Below, piece by piece: positions 26,601 to 35,461 of a DNA stretch of 49,679 nt (positions within the stretch are counted from its first letter, which is position 1; every line of letters starts with the position of its first letter). This DNA is from an uncultured Bacteroidales bacterium (GTDB taxonomy: Bacteria > Bacteroidota > Bacteroidia > Bacteroidales > Bacteroidaceae). The notes below the pieces were generated by a model. The model was not told the origin of the DNA and searched no databases. It saw nothing but the letters and a program-made list of their open reading frames with translations. The translations under genes and the position numbers were made by a program. Where the stretch lies: contig CACYHW010000017.1 of NCBI GenBank assembly GCA_902774335.1, positions 1 to 49,679 on the forward strand. The letters run 5' to 3'.

Positions 26601-29600
26601 CTACTCTTTACGTATGGAGTCGACAGTCTTGCCGGTCTCGTGCTTGAAAGCCCTGTTCATGGACTGCAGATCCGCAAATCCGGTCTCCCTGGCAATGGTT
26701 TCCAACTCGTCCTCGGTATTTGTGAGCCTGTCCTTGATCATGCTTATCCTTATTCTGAGCAGATAACCTGCCATATCCGTTCCCAGGAGCTGGTGCATCT
26801 TGCGGATAAGGGTGGGACGTGCTATTCCCAGTTTCTCGCATATGGTGATGTCGGTGAACTCGGGATCCGGGATATTGGTGTCTATCAGATCGTTGAGAGA
26901 GCGGATGAACTGCTCGTCGGTCATGCTGAAGGTCTGGTCGGGGTTCATCCTGCTAAAGAATCCGTAGTTGTACTGACGCTTTATCTCGAACCTTCCGCCA
27001 AGCTGCCTGCGAATCATGGCTTCCACCTTCCTGAAGTCATAGGGCTTGCTTATGTAGGCATCGGCTCCCATCTTGTAGCCTATGTTTCTGTTGCGCTCGT
27101 CGGTGCGTGAGGTGAGCAGTATAACGGGGATATGGCTTATCTCGAGTGAGCTCTTTATGGTACGGCAAAGCTCGAATCCGTCCATCTTGGGCATGTCGGG
27201 CTCGGTTATTACCAGATCCACGGTGTCACGCTTTATCTGGTTCAGGGCATCCACTCCGTTCTGTGCGGTGAGTACCTTCTGGAACATATCCTGGAACTGC
27301 TCCTTGAATGACTGCAGGCCCTCCTTGTCGTCGCTTACATAGATGATGGTCATGTTCTGGGTATCGAAATCCTGTGCCATACCTTCCTGTGTATGCGTTC
27401 CGTGGGCGTGGCCGGATTTGCCGGTCTTGACCTCATCGGCCCCTGACTCCTGCTCCGATACCGGATCTCCGTTCTTGCCGATTTCGAGCGGGAACTCCAT
27501 ATAGAAGGTGGAGCCTACTCCGTCCTCGTTGTTGAAGGCCGACATGTTTCCTCCAATCAGGCTGAGCTGCAGGCGGGCGTAGGGGAGGCCCAGTCCGTAT
27601 CCCGGGATGCTGTTGTCGGTATTCTCGCGGTAATAACGCTTGAAGAGTTCCTCCGGGTCGCATGAGAATCCGCGTCCCTGGTCACGTACGGAAACACGTA
27701 TCATGTTTTCGGTCTTCTGGGTTATTACAGTTATAGTGGTGCCGCTCTTGCTGTACTTGATGGCGTTGTTGACCATGTTGGAGAGACCGGTTTCTATGAT
27801 TCTCTTGTCCAGCGATACGGTACCGATGGTATTGTCCATGATGAATTTCAGGCTGAATCCCTTGCCGTAGCAGTCGATACGGTAGTCTTCCAGAAGGAAG
27901 TTTATCCATTCGTTCAGTTCAACCTTCTCAATCAGGATATCGGCCTTGTTGACATCGGCACGGCTGCTGTCCAGGATCATGTTGACCATGACGGTCATCT
28001 TGTTTACCTGGTTGAAGATACGTTCCATGCGCTCGTAGTCTATACCGTCAACCGATTTCTCCTGAAGGAAGTCCTTGACGGGGTTATAGATGAGCGAGAG
28101 CGGTGTGCGCAACTCGTGGGCTATGTTGGACAGGAACGCAATCTTGTCCTCGCGGTTCTTGATATCCTGTGCCGCCAGGGCCTTCTCCATCCTGTTCTTC
28201 TCCATCTTGCTGGACAGACGGGCTATCGAATAGCCGAATCCGAGTATGAAGATGAGAGCGAGTACCACTCCGGGAATTGTGCCGAAGAATACCTTGGGGA
28301 TGGTAAAACTGATGAGAGTCTGCGGCTCACTCAGTCCCTTTCTATAGGCCTGTCTGATGGCAAGCGAGTATGTTCCGCTATCCAGTTTGGGGATTGTGAT
28401 GGTGGTGTTCGTGGTGTTGATGGACATCACATGCATGTTATCCCTGTAGACATCGTAGATGAGCAGATGCGGATAAGTGGGGTTGAAGGAGTTTGCCGAG
28501 AACTCAAGGGTCAGTTCCCTGTATTTGGTGGGGAGTTTGAAGGGTTTCTCGAGTGAGGCGGCTATCTCGCTTACGGGAATATCGCCTTTCTCGGTCTTGG
28601 CCTTGATGCAGGTTACCGTAATAGGGGGCGTGTCAGTCAGTAGTGAGCCGTTGGTGTTTATGGCCACCAGACCGTTGGCGTTGGGGAACAGTACTATTCC
28701 GGTCTGAGTGCATATGGCAAACTGGTTAAGTGAACGTGAACTGGGCACACCGTCCTCGACGGAATACAGGAGCAGTTCCTTGTTGGAAGGATCATACAGA
28801 TGGATATATTCGTCGGTGGTGTTGAACCATATGCGGTCCCTGCGGTCGATGGCCACATTCATGAAACGTCCGTTTCCCCATGTCCTGATGACAAGCTCGT
28901 CCCTGTTGGAGCGGGGGTCGTAAAGGTGGAGTCCCTCCGGTTCGGTAAAGAAAAGCTCACCCTGTGAGTTTGCTGCCAGCGATGTGATCTTGTGAATCAC
29001 CTTCTCGCGGTTATGGTAGATGCAGTGAGCCTGTGTCGTGTGATAATCTATTTCAAGAATCTCGCCCCTGCAGGTAGCGTAGATGGCGTAGCGCGATATG
29101 CACAGGTTCTCGATTGATTTGACGATCTGTCCGTCCGAGGAGTGGAGTTCAAACTCTTCGATCCTGTTCTGCTCCTTACGGTATACGTAGTGATGCGCAT
29201 TGACGTTGAACAGGAATATGTCACCGGTGGGGGCCGATGCCAGGAAAACGTTTCCGGCCTTGGCGTTAGAGACAGTTCCCAGCACAGGATGACTTGAGAG
29301 CGAGGTGAGGGCTCCGTTACGGCGGTTGAAAAGCAGCAGTCCTGCGGTTTCGTCCGACATAAGGATGCTGTTGTCGTCAAAACGGCACATGGAGTTAATG
29401 GCATATTGCCTTGTGCCCGGGAAGACTTTCTTTTGGTTGGTTATGGGGTCAATCCTGCATATTCCGTTGTCCTGTGTTCCAAGGATGACTGTTCCGCCGG
29501 GTTCCTCGAAGGCCGAAATGTAGTTCTCGTAGTTTATTATGCCGTCCTCCTGCTCGTGCATATAGAAGAGCTGGTCTATGAAAGTCCTGCGCATGGATAT

Positions 29601-30560
29601 GAGACCGAATCCTGCAGTGGCGTAGAGAGTCTCTATCTCCTGTGAATTGACAAGCGTGCAGGTAATGTTCTTGAGGTTGGGTATGAAGTTTATTTCCGGT
29701 TTGACATGATCACGGTCAATGATGCAGACACCGATGTCGGAGTGGCATGTCAGAAGGTTTCCGTTGGGCAGCGGGGTCATGTATGTGACGTTGTCCGAAT
29801 AAATGTCGCAGTTGTGTGTGTTATACTGGGCGACAACCTCGTAACTGCTGCTTATATGGTAGCCCTTGATTCCTTTTGAGGGGTATGAAACCCATATTAC
29901 GTTGCTCGGGTCAATAATGGTAGCCTTTGCAATTATGGGGAAATCGGTTCCGGGAACTCTCTTCAGGGAGCCGTCGTTCCTGTCATAACGGAATACTCCG
30001 AGGGCATCGTCGGCCAGATAGATTACGTTTCCATCGGACTCAGACCGGAGAATCTTTACGAACGAATAATCCTCATTTCCCTTGAAGGTGGTCACTCTGG
30101 AGCACTCCATGCTCTGCATGTCATATGAGTAGAGGCTGCGTGTCTCCTTGTCGTAGAATGTGGCCACATCGCCTTCCAGCAGGAACTCCTGGGTGTTGAG
30201 TATTGCGTCGCCGTACCTGAGTGTGGTTGCAATGTCATTGCTGCGGTCGTAATGGAGGATTCGGTCATCACTGGCAATGAGGGCGCTGTTTGTGCAGACT
30301 ATGCTGCTCACGTTGCCCAGTATTACAAGTCCGCCCTCGGTAGCCAGTTCCTTGATGTTGGTGACGGTTCCGTTGGAGATAAGCGATATGCCCACATCGG
30401 TACCCACCCAGAGACGGCCCTGACGGTCTTTTGCAAGGACATTGAGAGTCTGGCTGTCCAGTCCGTTACCAATGGTTTTCTGGCTGATTGTTATTCCGTT
30501 GGCAGCCCAGCAAAGAGCGGTGTATAGGAGTGCAAGCAGTGATATGAAGAATCTTCTCAT
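26601..30560 (-). CDS. Hybrid two-component system regulator with altered receiver (Asp to Glu)
   Basis: A 1319-residue paralogue of the following gene with the same domain order: signal peptide (MRRFFISLLALLYTALCWA), propeller repeats (RQGRLWVGTDVGISLISNG), membrane segment near residue 765 (VVLALIFILGFGYSIARL), HisKA with His815, an intact HATPase (SNMVNNAIKY, DQGRGF), receiver and AraC domain. The receiver is abnormal: at residue 1120 the phospho-accepting Asp is Glu (LVITEPDMPKMDG), and one of the two N-terminal acidic residues is Ser (YVSDDK). The Lys and Thr of the switch (SKPYD, LLTSRTD) remain. The linker before the receiver holds HAHGTHT. The last AraC helix lacks the usual TP motif (GKTVDSIRKE). 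It is the first gene of the pair. Confidence 0.92.
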   Translation of the reverse strand: MRRFFISLLALLYTALCWAANGITISQKTIGNGLDSQTLNVLAKDRQGRLWVGTDVGISLISNGTVTNIKELATEGGLVILGNVSSIVCTNSALIASDDRILHYDRSNDIATTLRYGDAILNTQEFLLEGDVATFYDKETRSLYSYDMQSMECSRVTTFKGNEDYSFVKILRSESDGNVIYLADDALGVFRYDRNDGSLKRVPGTDFPIIAKATIIDPSNVIWVSYPSKGIKGYHISSSYEVVAQYNTHNCDIYSDNVTYMTPLPNGNLLTCHSDIGVCIIDRDHVKPEINFIPNLKNITCTLVNSQEIETLYATAGFGLISMRRTFIDQLFYMHEQEDGIINYENYISAFEEPGGTVILGTQDNGICRIDPITNQKKVFPGTRQYAINSMCRFDDNSILMSDETAGLLLFNRRNGALTSLSSHPVLGTVSNAKAGNVFLASAPTGDIFLFNVNAHHYVYRKEQNRIEEFELHSSDGQIVKSIENLCISRYAIYATCRGEILEIDYHTTQAHCIYHNREKVIHKITSLAANSQGELFFTEPEGLHLYDPRSNRDELVIRTWGNGRFMNVAIDRRDRIWFNTTDEYIHLYDPSNKELLLYSVEDGVPSSRSLNQFAICTQTGIVLFPNANGLVAINTNGSLLTDTPPITVTCIKAKTEKGDIPVSEIAASLEKPFKLPTKYRELTLEFSANSFNPTYPHLLIYDVYRDNMHVMSINTTNTTITIPKLDSGTYSLAIRQAYRKGLSEPQTLISFTIPKVFFGTIPGVVLALIFILGFGYSIARLSSKMEKNRMEKALAAQDIKNREDKIAFLSNIAHELRTPLSLIYNPVKDFLQEKSVDGIDYERMERIFNQVNKMTVMVNMILDSSRADVNKADILIEKVELNEWINFLLEDYRIDCYGKGFSLKFIMDNTIGTVSLDKRIIETGLSNMVNNAIKYSKSGTTITVITQKTENMIRVSVRDQGRGFSCDPEELFKRYYRENTDNSIPGYGLGLPYARLQLSLIGGNMSAFNNEDGVGSTFYMEFPLEIGKNGDPVSEQESGADEVKTGKSGHAHGTHTQEGMAQDFDTQNMTIIYVSDDKEGLQSFKEQFQDMFQKVLTAQNGVDALNQIKRDTVDLVITEPDMPKMDGFELCRTIKSSLEISHIPVILLTSRTDERNRNIGYKMGADAYISKPYDFRKVEAMIRRQLGGRFEIKRQYNYGFFSRMNPDQTFSMTDEQFIRSLNDLIDTNIPDPEFTDITICEKLGIARPTLIRKMHQLLGTDMAGYLLRIRISMIKDRLTNTEDELETIARETGFADLQSMNRAFKHETGKTVDSIRKE

Positions 30561-30592
30561 TGTTTTACAACTGTAGCGTTCTTTAGGTACTA

Positions 30593-30600
30593 CAAAACTA
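30593..30600 (-). promoter_or_regulatory. Predicted -7 element for the hybrid regulator pair
   Basis: Leftward TAGTTTTG matches TAnnTTTG, 32 bases ahead of the ATG at 30560. No recognisable -33 element. Confidence 0.45.
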
Positions 30601-30635
30601 ATAATTGGCTGAATTATATCCGATTATTTAGGCAA

Positions 30636-30673
30636 GAAAAAAAGGGCGTGCGGATATTTTTCCGCACGCCCCG
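30636..30673 (-). terminator. Intrinsic terminator of mdh
   Basis: GGGCGTGCGGA (30644-30654) pairs perfectly with TCCGCACGCCC (30661-30671) around a 6-base loop. Read leftward it is followed by a run of seven T, so it ends mdh transcription before the regulator promoter. Confidence 0.9.
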
Positions 30674-30693
30674 TTATGAAAATGTGATAGGAA

Positions 30694-31692
30694 TCAGAGA
30701 TTGGGGTTGTATTTCTTCCACTCGCTTACTGCGGGGAGAACGCCCAGTGAGATAACCTCGTCACGCATAGCCTGCAGGTGCTTGTAGCTGGCCTCGATGT
30801 CAGCCATCTCGGTAGCGGTACCCTTGACGTCGGTGTAGTGAACACCGGTAGCGTCGATGGTTGAAGGCATAGCCATCATCACGTTCTGGAACTGTGAGTT
30901 GTTTACATAGCAACCGGCGGGCCACTCGAACTTCTCACCGCCCATAGCAGCGCCGATCATCTCGATTGAAACGAATGAGGGGCTCTGGAATGATGAACGT
31001 CCGCGGAGCTCGATGATCTTGGCACCACCCTTGATAACATCCTGCTTCATCTGTGCCCACTGCTCGTCGGTAAGAGCGGGTGTGCCGATGATGTCGGTCA
31101 GAGGCTTACCGTCAACCTTGGCGGTTGATGCGAACACAGCCATCTGCTCACCGTGACCGCCGTATGTGCGGGCTGTGGTAACCTTGTCCTGAGCAACACC
31201 GAAGTGCTTGGCAAGAGCGCTCTGCAGACGTGTTGAGTCAAGAGCAGCCAGAGTGGTGATCTGTGAAGGTTTGAGACCTGAGTAAACCAGAGTTACCAGA
31301 CCGGTGATATCGGCCGGGTTGAAGATAATGACGCAATGCTTGAGGTCGGGGCAGTAGGTCTTGATGTCCTTACCCAGCTGCTCAGCGATCTTGGCGTTGC
31401 CTACCAGCAGATCCTCACGGGTCATGCCTGCCTTACGGGGTGCGCCACCTGATGAAACCATATACTTGGCATCCTTGAAAGCAACCTCTACCTTATCGGT
31501 GAAGGTGATGTTCACACCGGGGAATGCGCAGTGGCGGAGCTCCTCCACAACACCCTCCAAACCGGGCAGATAAACGTCATAGAGACAGATGTTTGATGAA
31601 AGACCCATCATTATGGCAGTCTGTGCCATGTTTGATCCGATCATACCGGCTGCGCCAGAGATGACCAACTTCTCATTTGTCAGAAACTTCAT
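30694..31692 (-). CDS. mdh: Malate dehydrogenase
   Basis: Interconverts malate and oxaloacetate with NAD; in Bacteroidales it works toward fumarate reduction, so it is functionally linked to frdB at the window start. NAD-binding glycines lie in ISGAAGMIGSNMA. Substrate arginines are in APRKAGMTREDL, NPAD contacts the nicotinamide region, and the catalytic His is in GGHGEQM. It has 332 residues from the ATG at 31692 (MKFLTNEKLVI); a longer frame runs into the promoter. Single gene with its own -7 element and terminator. Confidence 0.94.
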   Translation of the reverse strand: MKFLTNEKLVISGAAGMIGSNMAQTAIMMGLSSNICLYDVYLPGLEGVVEELRHCAFPGVNITFTDKVEVAFKDAKYMVSSGGAPRKAGMTREDLLVGNAKIAEQLGKDIKTYCPDLKHCVIIFNPADITGLVTLVYSGLKPSQITTLAALDSTRLQSALAKHFGVAQDKVTTARTYGGHGEQMAVFASTAKVDGKPLTDIIGTPALTDEQWAQMKQDVIKGGAKIIELRGRSSFQSPSFVSIEMIGAAMGGEKFEWPAGCYVNNSQFQNVMMAMPSTIDATGVHYTDVKGTATEMADIEASYKHLQAMRDEVISLGVLPAVSEWKKYNPNL

Positions 31693-31734
31693 AGCTCTAA
31701 ATGTATTTTGTATACGTGTTATTGTCTTGGACCG

Positions 31735-31742
31735 CAAAAGTA
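31735..31742 (-). promoter_or_regulatory. Predicted -7 element for mdh
   Basis: Leftward TACTTTTG matches TAnnTTTG, 42 bases ahead of the ATG. The -33 region does not match. Confidence 0.45.
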
Positions 31743-31819
31743 ATCAATTAGTCTGATGATTGGTATTTTAATTCAAAAAACTTACACTAAATTAGCACTC
31801 AGGATTAACAATTACAGTA

Positions 31820-32338
31820 ATGGCTATCATAAAATCAGTTAGGGGTTTTACACCCCAGATAGGTGAAGATTGTTTCCTGGCCGAAAACGCCGCCGTAATA
31901 GGCGATGTGGTGATAGGTCAGGGATGCAGCATATGGTTCGGAACAGTGCTTCGCGGTGATGTCAACTCCATCCGTATAGGCAACGGAACAAACATCCAGG
32001 ACGGATCGGTGATTCACACCCTCTATCAGCGCTCCACCACTACCATCGGCGACAATGTCTCGGTAGGACATAACGTGACCATTCACGGTGCGGAGATCAG
32101 GGATAATGCGCTCATAGGAATGGGCTCGGTGGTGCTTGACCATGCGGTTGTGGGCGAGGGTGCCATTGTGGCTGCGGGCTCGGTGGTGCTCAGCAAGACG
32201 GTCATACCTCCCCATACTCTTTGGGGCGGGGTTCCTGCCAAGTATATCAAGGATGTTGATCCGGCTCAGGCTGAGGAGATGAATCAACGCATAGCACGGG
32301 ACTATCATATGTATGCCAGCTGGTACAAGGAGGAATAA
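31820..32338 (+). CDS. Gamma-carbonic anhydrase family protein (left-handed beta-helix)
   Basis: A 172-residue hexapeptide-repeat protein with repeats such as AVIGDVVIGQGCSI and ALIGMGSVVLDHAVVG. The three histidines that hold the metal in gamma-carbonic anhydrases are at His66 (DGSVIH), His84 and His89 (VGHNVTIHG). It could hydrate CO2, but many such proteins have no measurable activity, so only the family assignment is firm. A single gene, divergent from mdh. Confidence 0.88.
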   Translation: MAIIKSVRGFTPQIGEDCFLAENAAVIGDVVIGQGCSIWFGTVLRGDVNSIRIGNGTNIQDGSVIHTLYQRSTTTIGDNVSVGHNVTIHGAEIRDNALIGMGSVVLDHAVVGEGAIVAAGSVVLSKTVIPPHTLWGGVPAKYIKDVDPAQAEEMNQRIARDYHMYASWYKEE

Positions 32339-32583
32339 TCCATGCGGCGGGGACTCGCTTCGCTCGGTTGTTTTTGACTTTCTTGGCCTTAAGGCCTTGA
32401 AAGTCTCGGGATGGAATCTTATCTGCGTATTAGGAACAACCTTTTTTTAGTTTCCTTCTGGAAACACGCTCCGTTTCACTCCGCTTGCCGGCCTTCCAGG
32501 CCGGGTAAAACAATACCCTAACAACGCTTTGCTGTTAGGGTTTTGTTTTACTTGGTGCAACTGGAAAGCTTTTTATAATTAAT
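32339..32583. other. Hairpin-rich intergenic region
   Basis: No gene is visible. The region holds several inverted repeats in a row: GACTTTC/GAAAGTC (32376-32382 and 32399-32405), GTTTCC/GGAAAC (about 32451-32466), CCGGCCT/AGGCCGG (around 32488-32504), and the terminator at 32516-32549. The part at 32355-32412 shares ordered motifs with 41647-41682. Confidence 0.7.
32511..32549. terminator. Bidirectional intrinsic terminator between the carbonic anhydrase gene and kdtA
   Basis: CCCTAACA (32516-32523) pairs with TGTTAGGG (32533-32540), followed by TTTTGTTTT. An A-rich stretch precedes it, so it can act on both convergent genes. Confidence 0.85.
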
Positions 32584-32604
32584 TCTCAATTGTCAATTGT
32601 CAAT
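32584..32604 (-). repeat. Three copies of the 7-bp repeat next to the kdtA stop
   Basis: Plus-strand units are TCTCAAT, TGTCAAT and TGTCAAT. The run ends one base before the kdtA stop codon (32606-32608). Same family and orientation as 17865-17913. Confidence 0.9.
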
Positions 32605-32605
32605 T

Positions 32606-33835
32606 TTAATCAAGTCCTATCTCACCTAGGATTCTATCCGAGGTGCCGCTGCTGCTGCGCACATAGTCTCCTGCGGCGCGGCCGGCTTTCTTGAGGGCGG
32701 TGGGATTACTGATGAACTTGTCTATCAGTACACGCAGGGTGTATGCATCGGTCACTTCGAAACCTCCTTTGAGACGCTTCAGGTCCTGAGCCTCGCGGAA
32801 ACGCTGGTTGTTGGGACCGAAGAGTACGGGAATGTCGAATACGGCAGCCTCCAGAACGTTGTGTATTCCCACTCCGAATCCGCCGCCGATGTAGGCAATG
32901 TGTCCGTAGCGGTAGATGGATGAGAGCATTCCGAAGCAGTCTATGATAAGGGTGTCATAACCGCTGATGTTGTCGATGGTAGCCTTTGAAAGGCGTATGA
33001 AATCCCTTCCTTCGAGGCGTGACTCTATCTCAGCCAGATGCTCCTCGTGAATCTCGTGAGGTGCAATGATGAGCTTCCAGTCGCGTTTGGGAAGGAAGTA
33101 GGGGATGAACAGTTCCTCGTCGGCGGGCCATGAACTGCCTGCGATGAAGGTGGGATTGCCGTTCACGAACTTCTCGATTATGGGGAACTGCTGTGAAGCG
33201 GCTGCAACCTCAATCACACGGTCGGCGCGTGTATCGCCCACTATGGAGACATTGGTAATTCCTATGCTGTGAAGCAGGTCCTTGGAGTGACGGTCCTGAA
33301 CGAACAGATGCTTGAAATAGCCCAGTGCCTTGGCGTATCCCTTGCCGTACCACTTGAAGAAGAGCTGGTTGTCACGGAAAATGGACGATACGCTGAAAAT
33401 CTCAATTCCGCGCCTGTGCAGTCCGCGCAGGAAGTTGGGCCAGAACTCATACTTGATAAAGAAAGCCTTCTCTATGCTGATGGTGTTCAGGAACCTGTTT
33501 ACGTTGATGGGAGTGTCAAACGGTATGTAGCAGACAATATCGGCACCCTTGTAATCCTTGCGGACCTCATATCCCGAGGGTGAGAAGAATGTGAGCAGTA
33601 TCCTGCACTCGGGGTGTTTGTTATGGATCCTCTCAATAAGCGGACGTCCCTGCTCGAACTCGCCCAGTGACGATGCATGGAACCAGAGGTATTTTGAGTT
33701 GGGATCGACCTGCTGTCTGATTGTATCAAGTATCCTGTTGTGGCCTTTGATAAGAAGCCTTGCCTTTTTGTTGAAAAGGGAGAATATGGCTACCAGGCCA
33801 GCGTACAGGTATATGCCGATAGTGTAGATTATCAT
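32606..33835 (-). CDS. kdtA: 3-deoxy-D-manno-octulosonic acid (Kdo) transferase
   Basis: Adds Kdo to lipid IVA at the cytoplasmic face of the inner membrane in lipopolysaccharide core synthesis (also called waaA). It has an N-terminal membrane anchor (MIIYTIGIYLYAGLVAIFSL). The catalytic Glu59 is in HASSLGEFEQGRP, and the C-terminal nucleotide-sugar site has YIGGGFGVGIHNVLEAA. It has 409 residues, normal for the family. It begins three bases after the gltX stop. Confidence 0.95.
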   Translation of the reverse strand: MIIYTIGIYLYAGLVAIFSLFNKKARLLIKGHNRILDTIRQQVDPNSKYLWFHASSLGEFEQGRPLIERIHNKHPECRILLTFFSPSGYEVRKDYKGADIVCYIPFDTPINVNRFLNTISIEKAFFIKYEFWPNFLRGLHRRGIEIFSVSSIFRDNQLFFKWYGKGYAKALGYFKHLFVQDRHSKDLLHSIGITNVSIVGDTRADRVIEVAAASQQFPIIEKFVNGNPTFIAGSSWPADEELFIPYFLPKRDWKLIIAPHEIHEEHLAEIESRLEGRDFIRLSKATIDNISGYDTLIIDCFGMLSSIYRYGHIAYIGGGFGVGIHNVLEAAVFDIPVLFGPNNQRFREAQDLKRLKGGFEVTDAYTLRVLIDKFISNPTALKKAGRAAGDYVRSSSGTSDRILGEIGLD

Positions 33836-33838
33836 CTC

Positions 33839-35377
33839 TTATGAGTTTGAGGAGAGTTCCGATACGGCCTTGCGGGCACGTCTGAGAGTCTCTTCACGTC
33901 CAATAAAATCAGTTATACAGAATATCTGCGGTCCCATTGCTGCTCCCACCAGTGTCACGCGCAGGGCGTTCATGACCTTGCCGGTGGCGTAACCCTTGGA
34001 TGCTATCCACTCCATTACCTTGGGTTCCAGAGTCTCGCCGTTCCAGTCGGGCTGGCTCTCCAGGAAGTCGCAGAGCTCGGCAGTGGTCTTGGGAGCCTCG
34101 TCCTTCCACCACTTCTTGAGTGACTTCTCGTCGAACCCGGTGGGTGCCTGGAACAGGTACTTGCAGTTGTCCCAAAGCTCGCCTACAAAGTTGACGCGGT
34201 TCTTTACAAGACCTACGGCTGTCTCCACACGCTCTATGGGAGCCTTTATTCCGTGACTCTCCAGGATGGGGTTGAACAGCTGGGCGATCTCGCGGTCGCT
34301 CTTGAGCATTATGTATTCGTGGTTGAACCACACAAGTTTCTGGTAGTTGAAACGGGCACCTGCCTTGCTGCACTTCTCCAGGTTGAACAGGTCAATCATC
34401 TCGTCCATGGTCATGAGCTCGCGGTCATCACCGGGATTCCAGCCCAGCAGAGCCAGGAAGTTGATGACAGCCTCGGGCAGGTAATCCTTCTCGCGGTAGC
34501 CTGACGATATCTCGCCGCTCTTGGGATCGTGCCACTCCAGCGGGAATACGGGGAATCCCAGACGGTCACCGTCGCGCTTGCTCAGTTTGCCGTTACCCTC
34601 GGGCTTGAGCAGCAGGGGCAGGTGAGCAAACTGCGGCATTGTATCCTCCCAACCGAAGGCACGGTAGAGAAGAACGTGAAGAGGAGCAGATGGAAGCCAC
34701 TCTTCGCCACGTATTACATGGGTCACTTCCATCAGATGGTCGTCAACAATGTTGGCCAGGTGATATGTGGGAAGCTGGTCGGCCGATTTATACAGTACCT
34801 TGTCGTCCAGAACGGATGAGTTGATTGTCACCTTGCCGCGGATAAGGTCATTGACCTCCACCTCCTGATCAGGCTCGATGAGGAAACGTACCACATACTG
34901 GTTGCCTGCGTCAATGAGGGCCTTGACCTGGTCGGCCGGCATTGTGAGCGAGTTGCGCATCTGGCCGCGGGTGGCGGCATCGTACTGGAAATTGGGAATC
35001 TCATTGCGCTTGGCCTCCAGCTCGGCGGGGGTATCGAACGCAATGTATGCCTTTCCGGCCTGGAGCAGCTGGTCTACATACTTCTTGTAGATTTCCCTGC
35101 GCTCCGACTGGCGGTAGGGGCCGTAGTTTCCGCCGAATGATACGCCCTCGTCAAACTTGATTCCGAGCCAGCGGAAAGCCTCGAGTATATATTCCTCGGC
35201 ACCCGGCACAAAGCGGTTGCTGTCGGTATCCTCAATTCTGAAAATAAGGTCGCCCCCGTTTTTGCGGGCGAACAGGTAGTTGTAAAGTGCCGTGCGCACG
35301 CCTCCGATATGCAGAGGACCCGTGGGACTAGGTGCAAAACGCACTCTGACGCGACGGCTGCCTGTATTGTCTGTCAT
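33839..35377 (-). CDS. gltX: Glutamate-tRNA ligase
   Basis: Charges tRNA-Glu. Class I synthetase with the HIGH-type motif [15 protein letters not shown] near residue 20 and the KMSKS-type motif KLSKRDGD near residue 263. It has 512 residues, the usual length in Bacteroidota. It is followed at three bases by kdtA, and a -7 element lies upstream at 35404-35397. Confidence 0.96.
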   Translation of the reverse strand: MTDNTGSRRVRVRFAPSPTGPLHIGGVRTALYNYLFARKNGGDLIFRIEDTDSNRFVPGAEEYILEAFRWLGIKFDEGVSFGGNYGPYRQSERREIYKKYVDQLLQAGKAYIAFDTPAELEAKRNEIPNFQYDAATRGQMRNSLTMPADQVKALIDAGNQYVVRFLIEPDQEVEVNDLIRGKVTINSSVLDDKVLYKSADQLPTYHLANIVDDHLMEVTHVIRGEEWLPSAPLHVLLYRAFGWEDTMPQFAHLPLLLKPEGNGKLSKRDGDRLGFPVFPLEWHDPKSGEISSGYREKDYLPEAVINFLALLGWNPGDDRELMTMDEMIDLFNLEKCSKAGARFNYQKLVWFNHEYIMLKSDREIAQLFNPILESHGIKAPIERVETAVGLVKNRVNFVGELWDNCKYLFQAPTGFDEKSLKKWWKDEAPKTTAELCDFLESQPDWNGETLEPKVMEWIASKGYATGKVMNALRVTLVGAAMGPQIFCITDFIGREETLRRARKAVSELSSNS

Positions 35378-35396
35378 CTCTTTTGTTTTAGCGCTG

Positions 35397-35404
35397 CAAA
35401 AGTA
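35397..35404 (-). promoter_or_regulatory. Predicted -7 element for gltX-kdtA
   Basis: Leftward TACTTTTG matches TAnnTTTG, 19 bases ahead of the gltX ATG. No clear -33 element. Confidence 0.45.
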
Positions 35405-35461
35405 ATCATTTTCTCATGAAAAAGCCTTATTTTTACATGCCAACCAAAGAGCATAATCTTA

